Part shown: piece by piece, positions 1 through 9,764 of the stretch | Layout: each line of letters starts with the position of its first letter | Numbering within the stretch: the stretch's first letter is position 1 | Assembly (NCBI GenBank): GCA_030603695.1 | Contig: JAUVXF010000008.1 | Span: forward strand, 1-64,000 | DNA length: 64,000 nt | Reading direction: 5' to 3' | Source of the DNA: Natronohydrobacter sp. | GTDB taxonomy: Bacteria; Pseudomonadota; Alphaproteobacteria; Rhodobacterales; Rhodobacteraceae | Made by a program: the position numbers and the translations under genes | The notes under the pieces: model-generated | Told to the model about the DNA's origin: nothing | Databases searched by the model: none | Seen by the model: only the letters and a program-made list of their open reading frames with translations

Positions 1-256
<256 letters not shown>

Positions 257-414
257 CTATATGCTATGGGCGGGGGGCGAAGATTGCCGATCATGGCGCG
301 CGCTGTGGACATTCACGCCCGCGCCAATTGTGCTTTGATCGTTTTGTCGCGCCGCATTACGGTTTCATTGGTCTGGGCGGCCTGCGTGCCGCTGGCCCGC
401 GTGTAAGCCTTTTG

Positions 415-1902
415 TCATATCTGCAACACGGCCTGAATGGCATGTTCCCAGCGTGTTGTGCGGGCCTCGCGGGTTTTGGCATCCATTCGGGGGGTGAATT
501 GCCGTTCAATCGCCCAACCGCGCGCGAATTCTGCCATTCCCGGCCATGCGTCGGCGCGCATACCGGCCAGCCATGCCGCGCCTAGTGCTGTGGTTTCCAG
601 CACGCGGGGACGATCGACAGGCGCGCCAATGATATCGGCCAGAAATTGCATGGCATAGTCATTCGCCGCCATACCGCCATCTACGCGCAACACAGGCTGT
701 GTGCCTTCGCGCCGCCAATCGGCCTGCATGGCTTGCAGCAAATCGCGGGTCTGATAGCCAACCGATTCCAACGCTGCGCGGGCAAATTCTGCCGGGCCGG
801 AATTGCGTGTCAGCCCAAATACGGCCCCGCGCGCCTCTGGCTTCCAATAGGGCGCCCCAAGGCCCACAAAGGCAGGCACAAGGATCAGATCCTGTGAGGG
901 GTCGGCCTGTTCGGCAAGCGCCTGCGTTTCCGGCGCGGCACGGATGATCTTGATCCCATCGCGCAGCCATTGCACCACCGCACCTGCAATGAAGATAGAC
1001 CCTTCCAGCGCATATGTGGGCTGGCCATCCAACTGGTAGGCAATCGTTGTCAGCAGCTTGTTGCACGAGGCAACCGGGGTTTCGCCTGTGTTGAGCACCG
1101 CAAAACAGCCCGTGCCATAGGTGGATTTCAGCATGCCGGGGGTAAAGCAAGCCTGCCCGATTGTGGCCGCCTGCTGATCCCCGGCCACACCCAGAATGGG
1201 TATTTCACGCCCGAACAGATCGGCGCGGGTATGCCCGTAATCGGCGGCGCAATCGCGCACTTCGGGCAGCATTGCTGCGGGGATGTCAAACAGATCGCAG
1301 ATGGTCTGGCTCCAGCGGCCCTTATGGATATCATAGAGCATGGTGCGCGCGGCATTGGTGGCATCTGTGGCATGCACACGCCCGCCCGTCAGGTTCCAGA
1401 TCAGCCAGCTATCAACTGTGCCGAAGGCCAGTTCACCCCGGCGCGCACGCGCCCGCGCGCCTTCAACAGTATCCAGAATATATTTCAACTTGGTGGCCGA
1501 GAAATACGGATCGGCCAGCAGCCCCGTGCGCGCCGTAATCATCGGCTCATGCCCTTCGGCGCGCAGATATGCGCAGAAATCGGCGGTGCGGCGGTCTTGC
1601 CAGACAATCGCGGGGTGAATGGGCTTGCCTGTGTTGCGATCCCAGACAAGCGTGGTTTCGCGTTGGTTGGTAATCCCGATCGCGGTTATGTCGCGCGCGG
1701 AAAGCCCGGCCTTTTCAATCGCGGCGCGGGCTGTGGCGGCGGTGGTGGCCCATAAATCCAGCGGGTCATGTTCCACCCAGCCAGAGGCCGGATAATGCTG
1801 CGGGAATTCCTCTTGTGCGGTGGCGGCGATGTTCATGGCCGCATCAAATACAATGCCTCTGCTGGATGTCGTGCCTTGATCCAGTGCCAGAATATAGCCC
1901 AT
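415..1902 (-). CDS. glpK: Glycerol kinase
   Basis: Cytoplasmic FGGY-family kinase that phosphorylates imported glycerol to sn-glycerol 3-phosphate, the substrate of GlpD. It is 495 residues long, the usual size. The sequence shows the N-terminal phosphate-binding DQGTTSSR at residues 8-15, NQRE at 79-82, WQDRRT at 101-106, an AGDQQAA motif in the middle and the C-terminal DGGMAANDY motif of the nucleotide-binding domain. The ATG follows AAGGGGG. It is the last gene of the minus-strand glp operon, separated from glpV by 126 bases that contain two strong stem-loops, so its expression may be set partly by processing or readthrough. Confidence 0.97.
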   Translation of the reverse strand: MGYILALDQGTTSSRGIVFDAAMNIAATAQEEFPQHYPASGWVEHDPLDLWATTAATARAAIEKAGLSARDITAIGITNQRETTLVWDRNTGKPIHPAIVWQDRRTADFCAYLRAEGHEPMITARTGLLADPYFSATKLKYILDTVEGARARARRGELAFGTVDSWLIWNLTGGRVHATDATNAARTMLYDIHKGRWSQTICDLFDIPAAMLPEVRDCAADYGHTRADLFGREIPILGVAGDQQAATIGQACFTPGMLKSTYGTGCFAVLNTGETPVASCNKLLTTIAYQLDGQPTYALEGSIFIAGAVVQWLRDGIKIIRAAPETQALAEQADPSQDLILVPAFVGLGAPYWKPEARGAVFGLTRNSGPAEFARAALESVGYQTRDLLQAMQADWRREGTQPVLRVDGGMAANDYAMQFLADIIGAPVDRPRVLETTALGAAWLAGMRADAWPGMAEFARGWAIERQFTPRMDAKTREARTTRWEHAIQAVLQI

Positions 1903-1957
1903 TGCTGCCCCCTTTTCGCACCATGCGGATAATAGAATTTCACAACTCAGGAAAGGT

Positions 1958-1987
1958 GGGCGAAGCAGCCATTTGCCTGCTTCGCCC
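1958..1987 (-). other. Stem-loop between glpV and glpK (proximal to glpK)
   Basis: GGGCGAAGCAG at 1958-1968 and CTGCTTCGCCC at 1977-1987 form a perfect 11-bp stem with an 8-base loop. No convincing T tract follows on the minus strand, so it is better read as an attenuator or mRNA-stabilising intercistronic hairpin than as a full terminator. Confidence 0.6.
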
Positions 1988-1995
1988 TAGTCGGC

Positions 1996-2019
1996 CGGGG
2001 CCGCGCAAGCGCAGCCCCG
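1996..2019 (-). other. Stem-loop just after the glpV stop codon
   Basis: CGGGGC, GCGC and their complements form a stem around a two-base loop. The single interruption is a C/A mismatch on the plus strand but a U-G wobble in minus-strand RNA, so the hairpin is more stable in the glp transcript. It starts about 10 bases after the glpV stop and is followed by a second hairpin at 1958-1987. Confidence 0.55.
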
Positions 2020-2028
2020 ACAGGGAGG

Positions 2029-3741
2029 TTACTCTGTCCAGCGGCGGATCAACTCGTCATAAGCGATGGTGAGCGGCTGGCCCTTTTCGTCATCCAGCTT
2101 CGGCCAGGGTGCGCCGGGCTGTTCCAGCCAATAGGCCTCGTCGCGTGGCTCGTTCAGTGCCGGGCCGAATTCGCCCTGCACGCCAGCACGTTCCAGACGG
2201 GCCATAACGGCTTCTTGCTGATCGCAAAGCGCATTCATAGCTTCTTGCGCAGTGCGCGCACCCGATGACGCATCCCCGATATTCTGCCACCACAGCTGTG
2301 CCAGACGTGGATAATCCGGCACGTTGAAGCCTGTATCTGTCCACAAATCGCGCTCTGGCGAACGGTAGAATTCGACCAGACCACCCAGACGCGGCGCGCG
2401 CTCGGTGAAGCTGTCATGGTTGATGGTGGATTCGCGGATGAATGTCAGGCCGTAATGCGATTTGGCCACATCCACGGTTTTGGATGCGATGAACTGCGCA
2501 TAAAGCCATGCTGCCTGAGCGCGATCAACAGGGGTGGATTCCAGAAGCGTGGCAGACCCCACATCCTGATAGCCCACTTTCATGCCGTCTTGCCAGTAAG
2601 CGCCATGGGGTGAGGGGGCCATGCGCCATTTTGGCGTGCCATCCTCGTTCATGACAGGCAGATCAGGCGCAACCATATCTGCGGTAAAGGCCGTGTACCA
2701 GAAAATCTGCTGCGCGATATTGCCTTGCGCAGGCACAGGCCCGGATTCCGAGAAGTTCATGCCATTGGCGGCGGGGGGGGCATAGTTTTGCAGCCAATCC
2801 ACATATTTCTCGATCGAATAGACAGCGGCCGGGCTGTTGGTTGCCCCACCACGCGCCATACAAGAGCCGACGGGCTGGAAGTTCTCGTTTACACGAATAC
2901 CCCATTCATCCACGGGCACACCATTGGGCAAGCCCAGATCAGAGGCCCCGGCCATCGACAGCCAGGCATCGGTAAAGCGCCAGCCAAGCGAGGGGTCACG
3001 GCGGCCATAATCCATATGGCCGTAAACGGTCTGGCCATCAATCTCGCGGCCTGTGAAAAAGGCGGCGATATCCTCATAGGCCGACCAGTTTACAGGAACG
3101 CCCAGCTCGTAGCCGTATTCGGCTTCAAAAGCGGCCTTGATTTCGGGATCGTTGAACCAGTCGTAGCGGAACCAGTAAAGATTGGCGAATTGCTGCACGG
3201 GCAGTTGATACAGCTTTCCATCCGGCCCGGTAGCAGAGGCCAGACCGATGAAATCGTCCAGATCAAGGTTCGGGTTGGTGACAGAAGCGCCATCGCCGGC
3301 CATCCAGTCGGTCAGGTTGCGGGCCTGCTGATAGCGCCAATGCGTCCCGATCAGATCGGCGTCATTGATATACATATCAAAGACATTCTCGCCGGTTTGC
3401 ATCTGGGTTTGCAGGCGTTCCACCACATCACCTTCGCCAATCAGCGTGTGGGTCAGGTTGATCCCTGTCATCGCGCTGAAGGCAGGAGCCAGAACATTGG
3501 CTTCCCATTCATGGGTGGTGATGGTTTCGGATACCACGTTGATGGTCATGCCGCGGAACGGTTCTGCCGCTTCTATGAACCATTGCAGCTCTGCTTCCTG
3601 CTCTGCGCGGCTTAGGGCCGACAGTTCGCCGATATGCTGATCAAGAAAGGCGCGGGCAGCGTCCATATCGGCAAAGACCGGGCTTCCCATCACAGTTAGC
3701 GCCATTGCCAGCGCTGTTGATGTTTTCAATAGTCGGTTCAT
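2029..3741 (-). CDS. glpV: Glycerol ABC transporter substrate-binding protein GlpV
   Basis: Periplasmic binding protein of the rhizobial-type GlpSTPQUV glycerol importer. It is 570 residues, large for the family of extracellular solute-binding proteins but typical for GlpV. Residues 1-24 form a Sec signal peptide (MNRLLK, then a hydrophobic core ending ...SPVFA). I chose the ATG at 3741 because GGAGG lies just upstream; a longer open frame reaches 3795 but lacks a ribosome-binding site and would bury the signal peptide. It follows glpU by about 100 bases in the operon glpD-S-T-P-Q-U-V-K. Glycerol as substrate is inferred from this gene order. Confidence 0.93.
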   Translation of the reverse strand: MNRLLKTSTALAMALTVMGSPVFADMDAARAFLDQHIGELSALSRAEQEAELQWFIEAAEPFRGMTINVVSETITTHEWEANVLAPAFSAMTGINLTHTLIGEGDVVERLQTQMQTGENVFDMYINDADLIGTHWRYQQARNLTDWMAGDGASVTNPNLDLDDFIGLASATGPDGKLYQLPVQQFANLYWFRYDWFNDPEIKAAFEAEYGYELGVPVNWSAYEDIAAFFTGREIDGQTVYGHMDYGRRDPSLGWRFTDAWLSMAGASDLGLPNGVPVDEWGIRVNENFQPVGSCMARGGATNSPAAVYSIEKYVDWLQNYAPPAANGMNFSESGPVPAQGNIAQQIFWYTAFTADMVAPDLPVMNEDGTPKWRMAPSPHGAYWQDGMKVGYQDVGSATLLESTPVDRAQAAWLYAQFIASKTVDVAKSHYGLTFIRESTINHDSFTERAPRLGGLVEFYRSPERDLWTDTGFNVPDYPRLAQLWWQNIGDASSGARTAQEAMNALCDQQEAVMARLERAGVQGEFGPALNEPRDEAYWLEQPGAPWPKLDDEKGQPLTIAYDELIRRWTE

Positions 3742-3842
3742 AGAATATCCTCCCATGGATTGAACCCTCGTTTCAGTCCTGCGTGTCCGGGCCATGTGTG
3801 GGCCTCATCCCCATGGCACGGGCACGCGCGTTTTGCGTGCCG

Positions 3843-4121
3843 TCAGACCCAGCGGAACACCGCTGCGGCATAAAGCGCGCAAATTCCAAGCGCCCACCAT
3901 TGTGGCAAGCCGCTCAGGGCCAGCCAGCCTGCATTGATAAAGGCCGACCCAAGTAGTGTGATAAACAACCTGTCCCCGCGCGTTGTCTCGATTGTCAGGA
4001 TGCCCCGGCGCGGGGTTTCGGGGAATTTGAGTGCCAGCACTGTGAAAATCAGTAACAGGCAGGCAATCACGATGAAGAAGATCGCGGTAGGCTGCGTCCA
4101 TGCCATCCAGTTCAGGTTCAT
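3843..4121 (-). CDS. glpU: Small membrane protein GlpU (DUF2160)
   Basis: A 92-residue protein of the DUF2160 type that accompanies GlpP/GlpQ in glycerol importers; its exact role is not known. Hydrophobic stretches at about residues 12-31, 51-68 and 73-90 look like three membrane segments, and the short hydrophilic loop between the first two is basic (PETPRRG...TRGDR). The ATG is preceded by AAGGAGGG. It sits 12 bases after glpQ and before glpV, the position seen in rhizobial glp operons. Confidence 0.85.
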   Translation of the reverse strand: MNLNWMAWTQPTAIFFIVIACLLLIFTVLALKFPETPRRGILTIETTRGDRLFITLLGSAFINAGWLALSGLPQWWALGICALYAAAVFRWV

Positions 4122-4133
4122 GGCTATCCCTCC

Positions 4134-4988
4134 TTAGACGCGGCCCAGGGCAAAGCCCTTGGCAATGTAGTTGCGCACGAAATAGATGACCAAGGCGCCA
4201 GGAATGATGGTCAGCACACCTGCGGCGCACAAGACCCCCCAATCAAGACCAGAGGCCGAAACTGTCCGTGTCATGATAGAGGCGATGGGCTGTGCATTTA
4301 CCGCAGTCAGCGTCCGCGAGAGCAGCAATTCCACCCAAGAGAACATGAAGCAGAAGAACGCCGCCACCCCAATGCCCGATGCGATCAGCGGCATGAAGAT
4401 TTTCACGAAAAAGCGCGGAAAGCTGTAGCCATCGATATAGGCTGTCTCGTCAATCTCTTTGGGCACGCCGCGCATGAACCCTTCCAATATCCAGACCGCC
4501 AGCGGCACATTGAACAAGGTATGCGCCAAGGCCACCGCGATATGGGTATCAAACAGCCCAACAGATGAATAAAGCTGGAAGAAGGGCAGGGCAAAGACAG
4601 CCGGCGGCGCCATGCGGTTTGTCAGCAGCCAGAAGAACAGATGCTTGTCGCCCAAAAACCGGTAGCGCGAAAAGGCATAGGCGGCAGGCAGGGCCACAGC
4701 CAGAGACAGAACCGTGTTCATCACCACATAGGTAATGGAATTCACATAGCCCATATACCAGGAACTGTCCGTCAGGATGACGCGGTAATTATCCAGCGTT
4801 GGGTTTTGGGGCCAGAGTGTGAATCCGCCAAGGATTTCACGGTTTGTCTGAAAGCTCATCTTCACGAGCCAATAGATTGGCACCAGCATGAACAGCAGAT
4901 ACAGCACCATGACAACATGACGGGTCTGCACTTTGGGAAAAGAGATGCTGCGCGTGGCAGGGGTGTAAGTGTCTGATGTTACAGCCAT
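4134..4988 (-). CDS. glpQ: Glycerol ABC transporter permease GlpQ
   Basis: Inner-membrane permease of the glycerol importer, MalG-like, 284 residues with about six membrane segments. The EAA-type cytoplasmic loop that contacts the ATPases is visible around residues 177-205 (EGFMRGVPKEIDETAYIDG followed by a hydrophobic stretch ending in MPLI). The start ATG directly abuts the glpP stop codon, which implies translational coupling with its partner permease. Confidence 0.93.
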   Translation of the reverse strand: MAVTSDTYTPATRSISFPKVQTRHVVMVLYLLFMLVPIYWLVKMSFQTNREILGGFTLWPQNPTLDNYRVILTDSSWYMGYVNSITYVVMNTVLSLAVALPAAYAFSRYRFLGDKHLFFWLLTNRMAPPAVFALPFFQLYSSVGLFDTHIAVALAHTLFNVPLAVWILEGFMRGVPKEIDETAYIDGYSFPRFFVKIFMPLIASGIGVAAFFCFMFSWVELLLSRTLTAVNAQPIASIMTRTVSASGLDWGVLCAAGVLTIIPGALVIYFVRNYIAKGFALGRV

Positions 4989-5861
4989 CTAGCGGCCCTC
5001 CGCTTTGTCAAGATTGGTCATCACGGTGTAGAACACCCAACTGACCAGCAAGATCACAAGGAAATACATGATCGAGAAGGCAGCCGCCGGGCCTAGATCA
5101 AACTGTCCAAGCGCCATTTTCACCAGATCGATCGACAAGAAGCTGGTGGCGCTGCCGGGGCCGCCGCCGGTGACGACGAAAGGCTCTGTATAGATCATGA
5201 AACTGTCCATGAAGCGCAACAGGATGGCAATCAGCAACACGCCTTGCATTTTGGGCAGTTCGATATACCGAAACACTTTCCAACGGCTGGCCTGATCAAT
5301 CTTTGCGGCCTGATAATAGGCCTGCGGGATGGATTGCAGCCCGGCATAGGCCAGAAGCGCCACAAGCGATGTCCAGTGCCACACATCCATGATCACAACA
5401 GTCACCCAGGCATGCACGGGGTTGCGCGCATAGTTCCAGCTGATCCCGACCTTATCCAGCGCATAGCCCACCAGCCCAATGTCGGTGCGGCCCAGAATCT
5501 GCCAGATCGTGCCCACCACATTCCATGGGATAAGCAGCGGCAGCGCCATCAGCACCAGACAGACAGAGGCCCAAAACCCGCGCTTGGGCATGCAAATGGC
5601 AATCGCAATGCCAAGGGGGATTTGAATGGCCAGAATAATGCCGGAAAATGCAAGCTGACGGCCCAGGGCGGCATGCACGCGCTCAGAGGTGAGAACCTCT
5701 TGAAACCAGCCCAACCCTTCCCAGAAGAACACGTTATTGCCAAAGGTATCCTGCACCGAATAATTAACCACGGTCATCAGCGGGATAACGGCGGAAAAGG
5801 CAACCAGCACCAGAACCGGCAGCACCAGAAACCACGCCTTGTTATTTTGCACCTTATCCAT
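4989..5861 (-). CDS. glpP: Glycerol ABC transporter permease GlpP
   Basis: Inner-membrane permease partner of GlpQ, MalF-like, 290 residues. Membrane segments start at about residue 12 (LVLPVLVLVAF). The EAA loop is visible as YYQAAKIDQASRWKVFRYIE followed by LPKM. I chose the ATG at 5861, which overlaps the glpT stop codon (TGATG), over a longer frame starting at 5915 inside glpT. The single-base overlap points to coupled synthesis of GlpT and GlpP. Confidence 0.93.
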   Translation of the reverse strand: MDKVQNNKAWFLVLPVLVLVAFSAVIPLMTVVNYSVQDTFGNNVFFWEGLGWFQEVLTSERVHAALGRQLAFSGIILAIQIPLGIAIAICMPKRGFWASVCLVLMALPLLIPWNVVGTIWQILGRTDIGLVGYALDKVGISWNYARNPVHAWVTVVIMDVWHWTSLVALLAYAGLQSIPQAYYQAAKIDQASRWKVFRYIELPKMQGVLLIAILLRFMDSFMIYTEPFVVTGGGPGSATSFLSIDLVKMALGQFDLGPAAAFSIMYFLVILLVSWVFYTVMTNLDKAEGR

Positions 5862-6967
5862 CAGACGGCCTCTCTTTGCGGGGTGGCGACAGACTGCAAG
5901 GGCGCCACGCGCCAATCATCGGCATAGACATTGATCCGCTCTGGGGCAAAAATCATGCGGTTTGCATCTGCCGGGATGGGCGTGCCTTCAAGCTGGACGG
6001 CATTGATGGCGCGTCCCTGAAACTCTGCGCGCACAATCTGGTGGCGGCCCACATCCTCGACGCGCTTGATCGTGACGGGCAGCCCCTCTTCGCCGCTTAC
6101 CAACTGGACGAATTCGGGGCGCACCCCGATTTGCACCCGGCCTTGCAAAGCTTTGTAGGTTCCGCCCAGGCGCACGGCATGGCCCGCGCACCGGGCAAGA
6201 TTGCCTGCCACTTCGGCCTCTATCAGGTTCATCCCCGGAGAGCCGATGAAATAGCCCACAAACGTATGCTCAGGCGTATCAAACAGCTCTTCCGGGGTGC
6301 CAAGCTGCACCACGCGCCCATCATGCATGACCACAACCTTATCGGCGAATGTCAGGGCCTCTGTCTGATCATGCGTCACATAAATCATCGTATGACCGAA
6401 TTCATTGTGCAGCGCTTTAAGCTGGGTGCGCAATTCCCACTTCATATGCGGGTCAATCACGGTCAGCGGTTCGTCAAACAGGATGGCGTTGACATCTTCG
6501 CGCACCATGCCCCGGCCGAGGCTGATTTTTTGCTTCGCATCAGCGGTCAGGCCGCGCGCCTTGCGGTTAAGGACTTCTTCCATCCCGATCATCGCGGCAA
6601 TCTTTTGCACGCGCGCGGCCACATAGGCGGCATCCATGCCCCGATTGCGCAGCGGGAAGGCCAGATTATCGCCCACTGTCATCGTGTCATAGACCACAGG
6701 AAACTGAAACACCTGCGCGATATTGCGCTCTACAGTATCCTGATGCGTCACGTCACGATCCCCAAACAGAATGCGCCCGCGTGACGGAACCAAAAGCCCG
6801 GAGATGATGTTCAGAAGCGTGGATTTCCCGCAGCCAGAAGCGCCAAGCAGGGCATATGCCTCGCCATCGCCCCAGACGTGATCGAGTTGCTTGAGCGCGT
6901 AATCTTCTTCGCCCTTCGGGTTGGGCAAATAGGAATGCGCCAGATTATCAAGAGTGATTTGTGCCAT
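5861..6967 (-). CDS. glpT: Glycerol ABC transporter ATPase GlpT (atypical signature)
   Basis: One of the two ATPase subunits of the glycerol importer, 368 residues, with a C-terminal regulatory (TOBE-like) region as in MalK/UgpC. Walker A is canonical (GASGCGKST) and Walker B reads AILFDEP. The ABC signature is unusual: where LSGGQ is expected the sequence reads LTADAKQKISLGRG. The paralogue GlpS keeps the normal signature, so the assembled dimer should have one canonical and one altered ATP site. It lies 12 bases after glpS and overlaps glpP by one base. Confidence 0.92.
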   Translation of the reverse strand: MAQITLDNLAHSYLPNPKGEEDYALKQLDHVWGDGEAYALLGASGCGKSTLLNIISGLLVPSRGRILFGDRDVTHQDTVERNIAQVFQFPVVYDTMTVGDNLAFPLRNRGMDAAYVAARVQKIAAMIGMEEVLNRKARGLTADAKQKISLGRGMVREDVNAILFDEPLTVIDPHMKWELRTQLKALHNEFGHTMIYVTHDQTEALTFADKVVVMHDGRVVQLGTPEELFDTPEHTFVGYFIGSPGMNLIEAEVAGNLARCAGHAVRLGGTYKALQGRVQIGVRPEFVQLVSGEEGLPVTIKRVEDVGRHQIVRAEFQGRAINAVQLEGTPIPADANRMIFAPERINVYADDWRVAPLQSVATPQREAV

Positions 6968-6979
6968 CTTTCTCCCTAC

Positions 6980-8068
6980 TCAAGCGGCTTGTGCGAAAGA
7001 TGCGGGTGCAACCAGATCGCCGTTTTGCCCAAAGACGTAAACATGCGCGGCATCCAGCCAGACATCTATCGGGGCGCCGTAAGCCAGATGATGCACACCA
7101 TGCAGCAACCCCACCCATTTATCGCCTGCATGGTTCAGGTGCACAAAGGTTTCAGACCCGGTGATCTCGGTCACATGCAGCATGCAGCGGAACCGCAAAC
7201 CATCATTGCCTTTCGACGCCAGATGAAGGTGATCAGGCCGGAACCCGGCTGTATAAACGCCATCGGGCAAGGCCGCCAGCGCGCCGCTGGCGGGGGCTGT
7301 CTGGCCTTCGCCAAAGCTGATCTTGTTCCCCGCTTTTTCGATGCGCGTAAAATTCATCGGCGGGTCAGAGAAAACCCGCGCTGTGGTTGCGTCTTTGGGC
7401 GTCCGATACACTTTTGGCGTTGGCCCAAACTGCGTGATGCGGCCTTCCCACATGGTTGCCACATTGCCACCCAGAAGCAGCGCTTCTTCTGGCTCTGTAG
7501 TGGCATAGACAAAAATCGCGCCGGATTCCTCGAAAATGCGCGGGATTTCGGCGCGCAATTCCTCGCGCAGTTTGTAGTCCAGATTGGCCAGCGGCTCGTC
7601 CAGCAGCACAAGCCCTGCGCCTTTGACAAGCGCACGCGCCAGCGCGCAGCGCTGTTGCTGCCCGCCCGACAATTCCAGCGGCTTGCGATCCAGCATCGGG
7701 GTGAGCTGCATCAGATCTGCCGCTTCGCGCACTTTGCGATCCATATCCGCCCGCGACACACCCATCAACTTTAGCGGAGAAGCGATATTGTCATACACCG
7801 TCATGGATGGGTAATTGATGAATTGCTGGTAGACCATCGCCACCTTGCGATCCTGCACCCGCATTCCGGTAACATCGCGGCCTTCCCACCAGATGCGCCC
7901 TGTGGCCGGGGCATCCAGCCCCGCCATGAGCCGCATCAGCGTTGTCTTGCCCGATAATGTGGGGCCAAGCAGCACATTCATTGTGCCGCGCTCCAGCGTC
8001 AGATCGGTGGGGTAGATATGGCTCTGCCCTTCCACGATCTTAGAGACGCCCTCCAATCTCAGCGACAT
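6980..8068 (-). CDS. glpS: Glycerol ABC transporter ATPase GlpS
   Basis: Second ATPase subunit of the glycerol importer, 362 residues. It has the Walker A motif GPTLSGKT near residue 36, the canonical signature LSGGQQQR, Walker B LVLLDEP, and a C-terminal TOBE-like domain. The ATG is preceded by GGGAGGA. It pairs with GlpT to energise GlpP/GlpQ. It starts 21 bases after glpD, so import and oxidation are co-transcribed. Confidence 0.93.
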   Translation of the reverse strand: MSLRLEGVSKIVEGQSHIYPTDLTLERGTMNVLLGPTLSGKTTLMRLMAGLDAPATGRIWWEGRDVTGMRVQDRKVAMVYQQFINYPSMTVYDNIASPLKLMGVSRADMDRKVREAADLMQLTPMLDRKPLELSGGQQQRCALARALVKGAGLVLLDEPLANLDYKLREELRAEIPRIFEESGAIFVYATTEPEEALLLGGNVATMWEGRITQFGPTPKVYRTPKDATTARVFSDPPMNFTRIEKAGNKISFGEGQTAPASGALAALPDGVYTAGFRPDHLHLASKGNDGLRFRCMLHVTEITGSETFVHLNHAGDKWVGLLHGVHHLAYGAPIDVWLDAAHVYVFGQNGDLVAPASFAQAA

Positions 8069-8089
8069 GGTTGTTCCTCCCTTACACGC

Positions 8090-9694
8090 TTATTCGGCTG
8101 CGCGTATTTCCCGCCTTGGTTGTTGTTGCATCCAGTCTTCCAGTGCGGCGACTTGCGCCTTGGTCAGCCGCAAGCCCAGTTTGCTGCGCCGCCAGATCAC
8201 ATCTTCGGCACCATGCGCATATTCGCGGGCAATCAGCCAGCGGGCTTCGGCCTCTGTCAGGGTTGCGCCGAAATCCTGGCCCAGATCGCTGACGGCTTTT
8301 GCCGTCCCCAGTATGGCGCGGGCTTCGGTGCCATAGGCGCGCACCAGACGTCGCGCCCAATACTCTGTCAAGAAGGGGTAATCGCGCTGCAAATCCGCCA
8401 CCAGCGCCGCCACCCCGTCATGGGCGAAATCCCCCCCCGGCAGCGGCACGCCAGCTGTCCATTTGCCTTTTGCCAGTGGCAGCACCGTGCCGATCTGTTC
8501 CAAGGCCGATTCCGCAAGCCGCCGATACGTCGTGATCTTGCCGCCAAAGATATTCAGCACCGGCGCACCCGTGCTGCGATCTATCTTGAGCGTGTAATCC
8601 CGCGTCGCGGCTGTGGCCGAACTTGCGCCATCATCATACAGCGGGCGCACCCCGGAATAGGCCCAGACAACATCTGCCGCAGTAACCGGCTGGCGGAAAT
8701 ACTGGCTGGCGAAATTGCACAGATAATCGCGCTCTGCATCCGTGCAGACAGGCGCGCGCGCGGGATCATCATGATCTGCATCTGTGGTGCCGATCAGGGT
8801 GAAATCCTGCTCATAAGGAATGGCAAAAATGATCCGCCCATCCGTGCCCTGAAAGAAATAACACTTGTCATGGTCATAAAGCTTGCGCGTCACGATATGA
8901 CTGCCGCGCACAAGCCGCACATTTTCGCGGCTGTTCAGGCGTAGTTTTGAATGGATAATATCGCCCACCCAAGGGCCGGCAGCATTGACCAGCATCTTGG
9001 CGCGAAGTGTTTTCGTTTCGCCTTCGGTTTTGATCGTAACCCGCCAAATGCCGTTTTCCGCACTGGCAGAAACAACCTCTGTGCGCGTATGGATACGCGC
9101 GCCGCGCGCTTCGGCATCGCGGGCGTTCAGGATCACAAGGCGCGAATCTTCTACCCAGCAATCGGAATATTCATAGGCCGTGGCAAAGCGCGGTTGCAGC
9201 GGTTCACCCTCTGGCGCGCCTTTCAGTGACAGGCTGGATGTGCCCGGCAATATTTTGCGCCCGCCCAGTGTATCGTATAAAAACAGGCCCAGCCGGATCA
9301 GCCATGCCGGGCGCCTGCCTTTCATCCAAGGCATCAGAACAGAGAGCAGGCGCGATGTGGGCGTGTCACTTTCAAAGCGCATATCTTTATGATATGGAAG
9401 GACAAAACGCATTGGCCAACTGATATGGGGCATTGCGCGCAGCAGGGTTTCACGCTCTATCAGCGCCTCTCTCACCAGCCGGAATTCAAAATACTCCAGA
9501 TAGCGCAACCCGCCGTGAAACAGCTTGGTAGAGGCAGAGCTTGTCGCCCCTGCCAGATCGCCTTTTTCGCACAGCACAACTGACAGCCCGCGCCCCGCCG
9601 CATCGCGTGCGATCCCGCAGCCATTTATGCCGCCGCCGATGATGAAAAGATCATGAACGCGCGCTGTGTCGAAACTGGATGCACCGAATTCCAA
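8090..9694 (-). CDS. glpD: Glycerol-3-phosphate dehydrogenase (aerobic, FAD)
   Basis: Membrane-associated flavoenzyme that oxidises sn-glycerol 3-phosphate to dihydroxyacetone phosphate and passes electrons to quinone. The FAD dinucleotide-binding motif IIGGGINGCGIARDAAGRG lies at about residues 18-36. The family motif ATSSASTKLFHGGLRYLE follows, and the C-terminal DAO-associated domain carries WRRSKLGLRLT. I chose a TTG start at 9694 because GGGGAGGG sits 6 bases upstream, giving 534 residues; the frame extends to a GTG at 9736 (548 residues) with no ribosome-binding site. First gene of the operon, transcribed away from glpR. Confidence 0.93.
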   Translation of the reverse strand: MEFGASSFDTARVHDLFIIGGGINGCGIARDAAGRGLSVVLCEKGDLAGATSSASTKLFHGGLRYLEYFEFRLVREALIERETLLRAMPHISWPMRFVLPYHKDMRFESDTPTSRLLSVLMPWMKGRRPAWLIRLGLFLYDTLGGRKILPGTSSLSLKGAPEGEPLQPRFATAYEYSDCWVEDSRLVILNARDAEARGARIHTRTEVVSASAENGIWRVTIKTEGETKTLRAKMLVNAAGPWVGDIIHSKLRLNSRENVRLVRGSHIVTRKLYDHDKCYFFQGTDGRIIFAIPYEQDFTLIGTTDADHDDPARAPVCTDAERDYLCNFASQYFRQPVTAADVVWAYSGVRPLYDDGASSATAATRDYTLKIDRSTGAPVLNIFGGKITTYRRLAESALEQIGTVLPLAKGKWTAGVPLPGGDFAHDGVAALVADLQRDYPFLTEYWARRLVRAYGTEARAILGTAKAVSDLGQDFGATLTEAEARWLIAREYAHGAEDVIWRRSKLGLRLTKAQVAALEDWMQQQPRREIRAAE

Positions 9695-9764
9695 AAGCCG
9701 CCCTCCCCAAGCGCTTTCCTTCTTGTGCGCAAACACTAGGGGAGCGCGTAGTTTTGTCGCAAGT

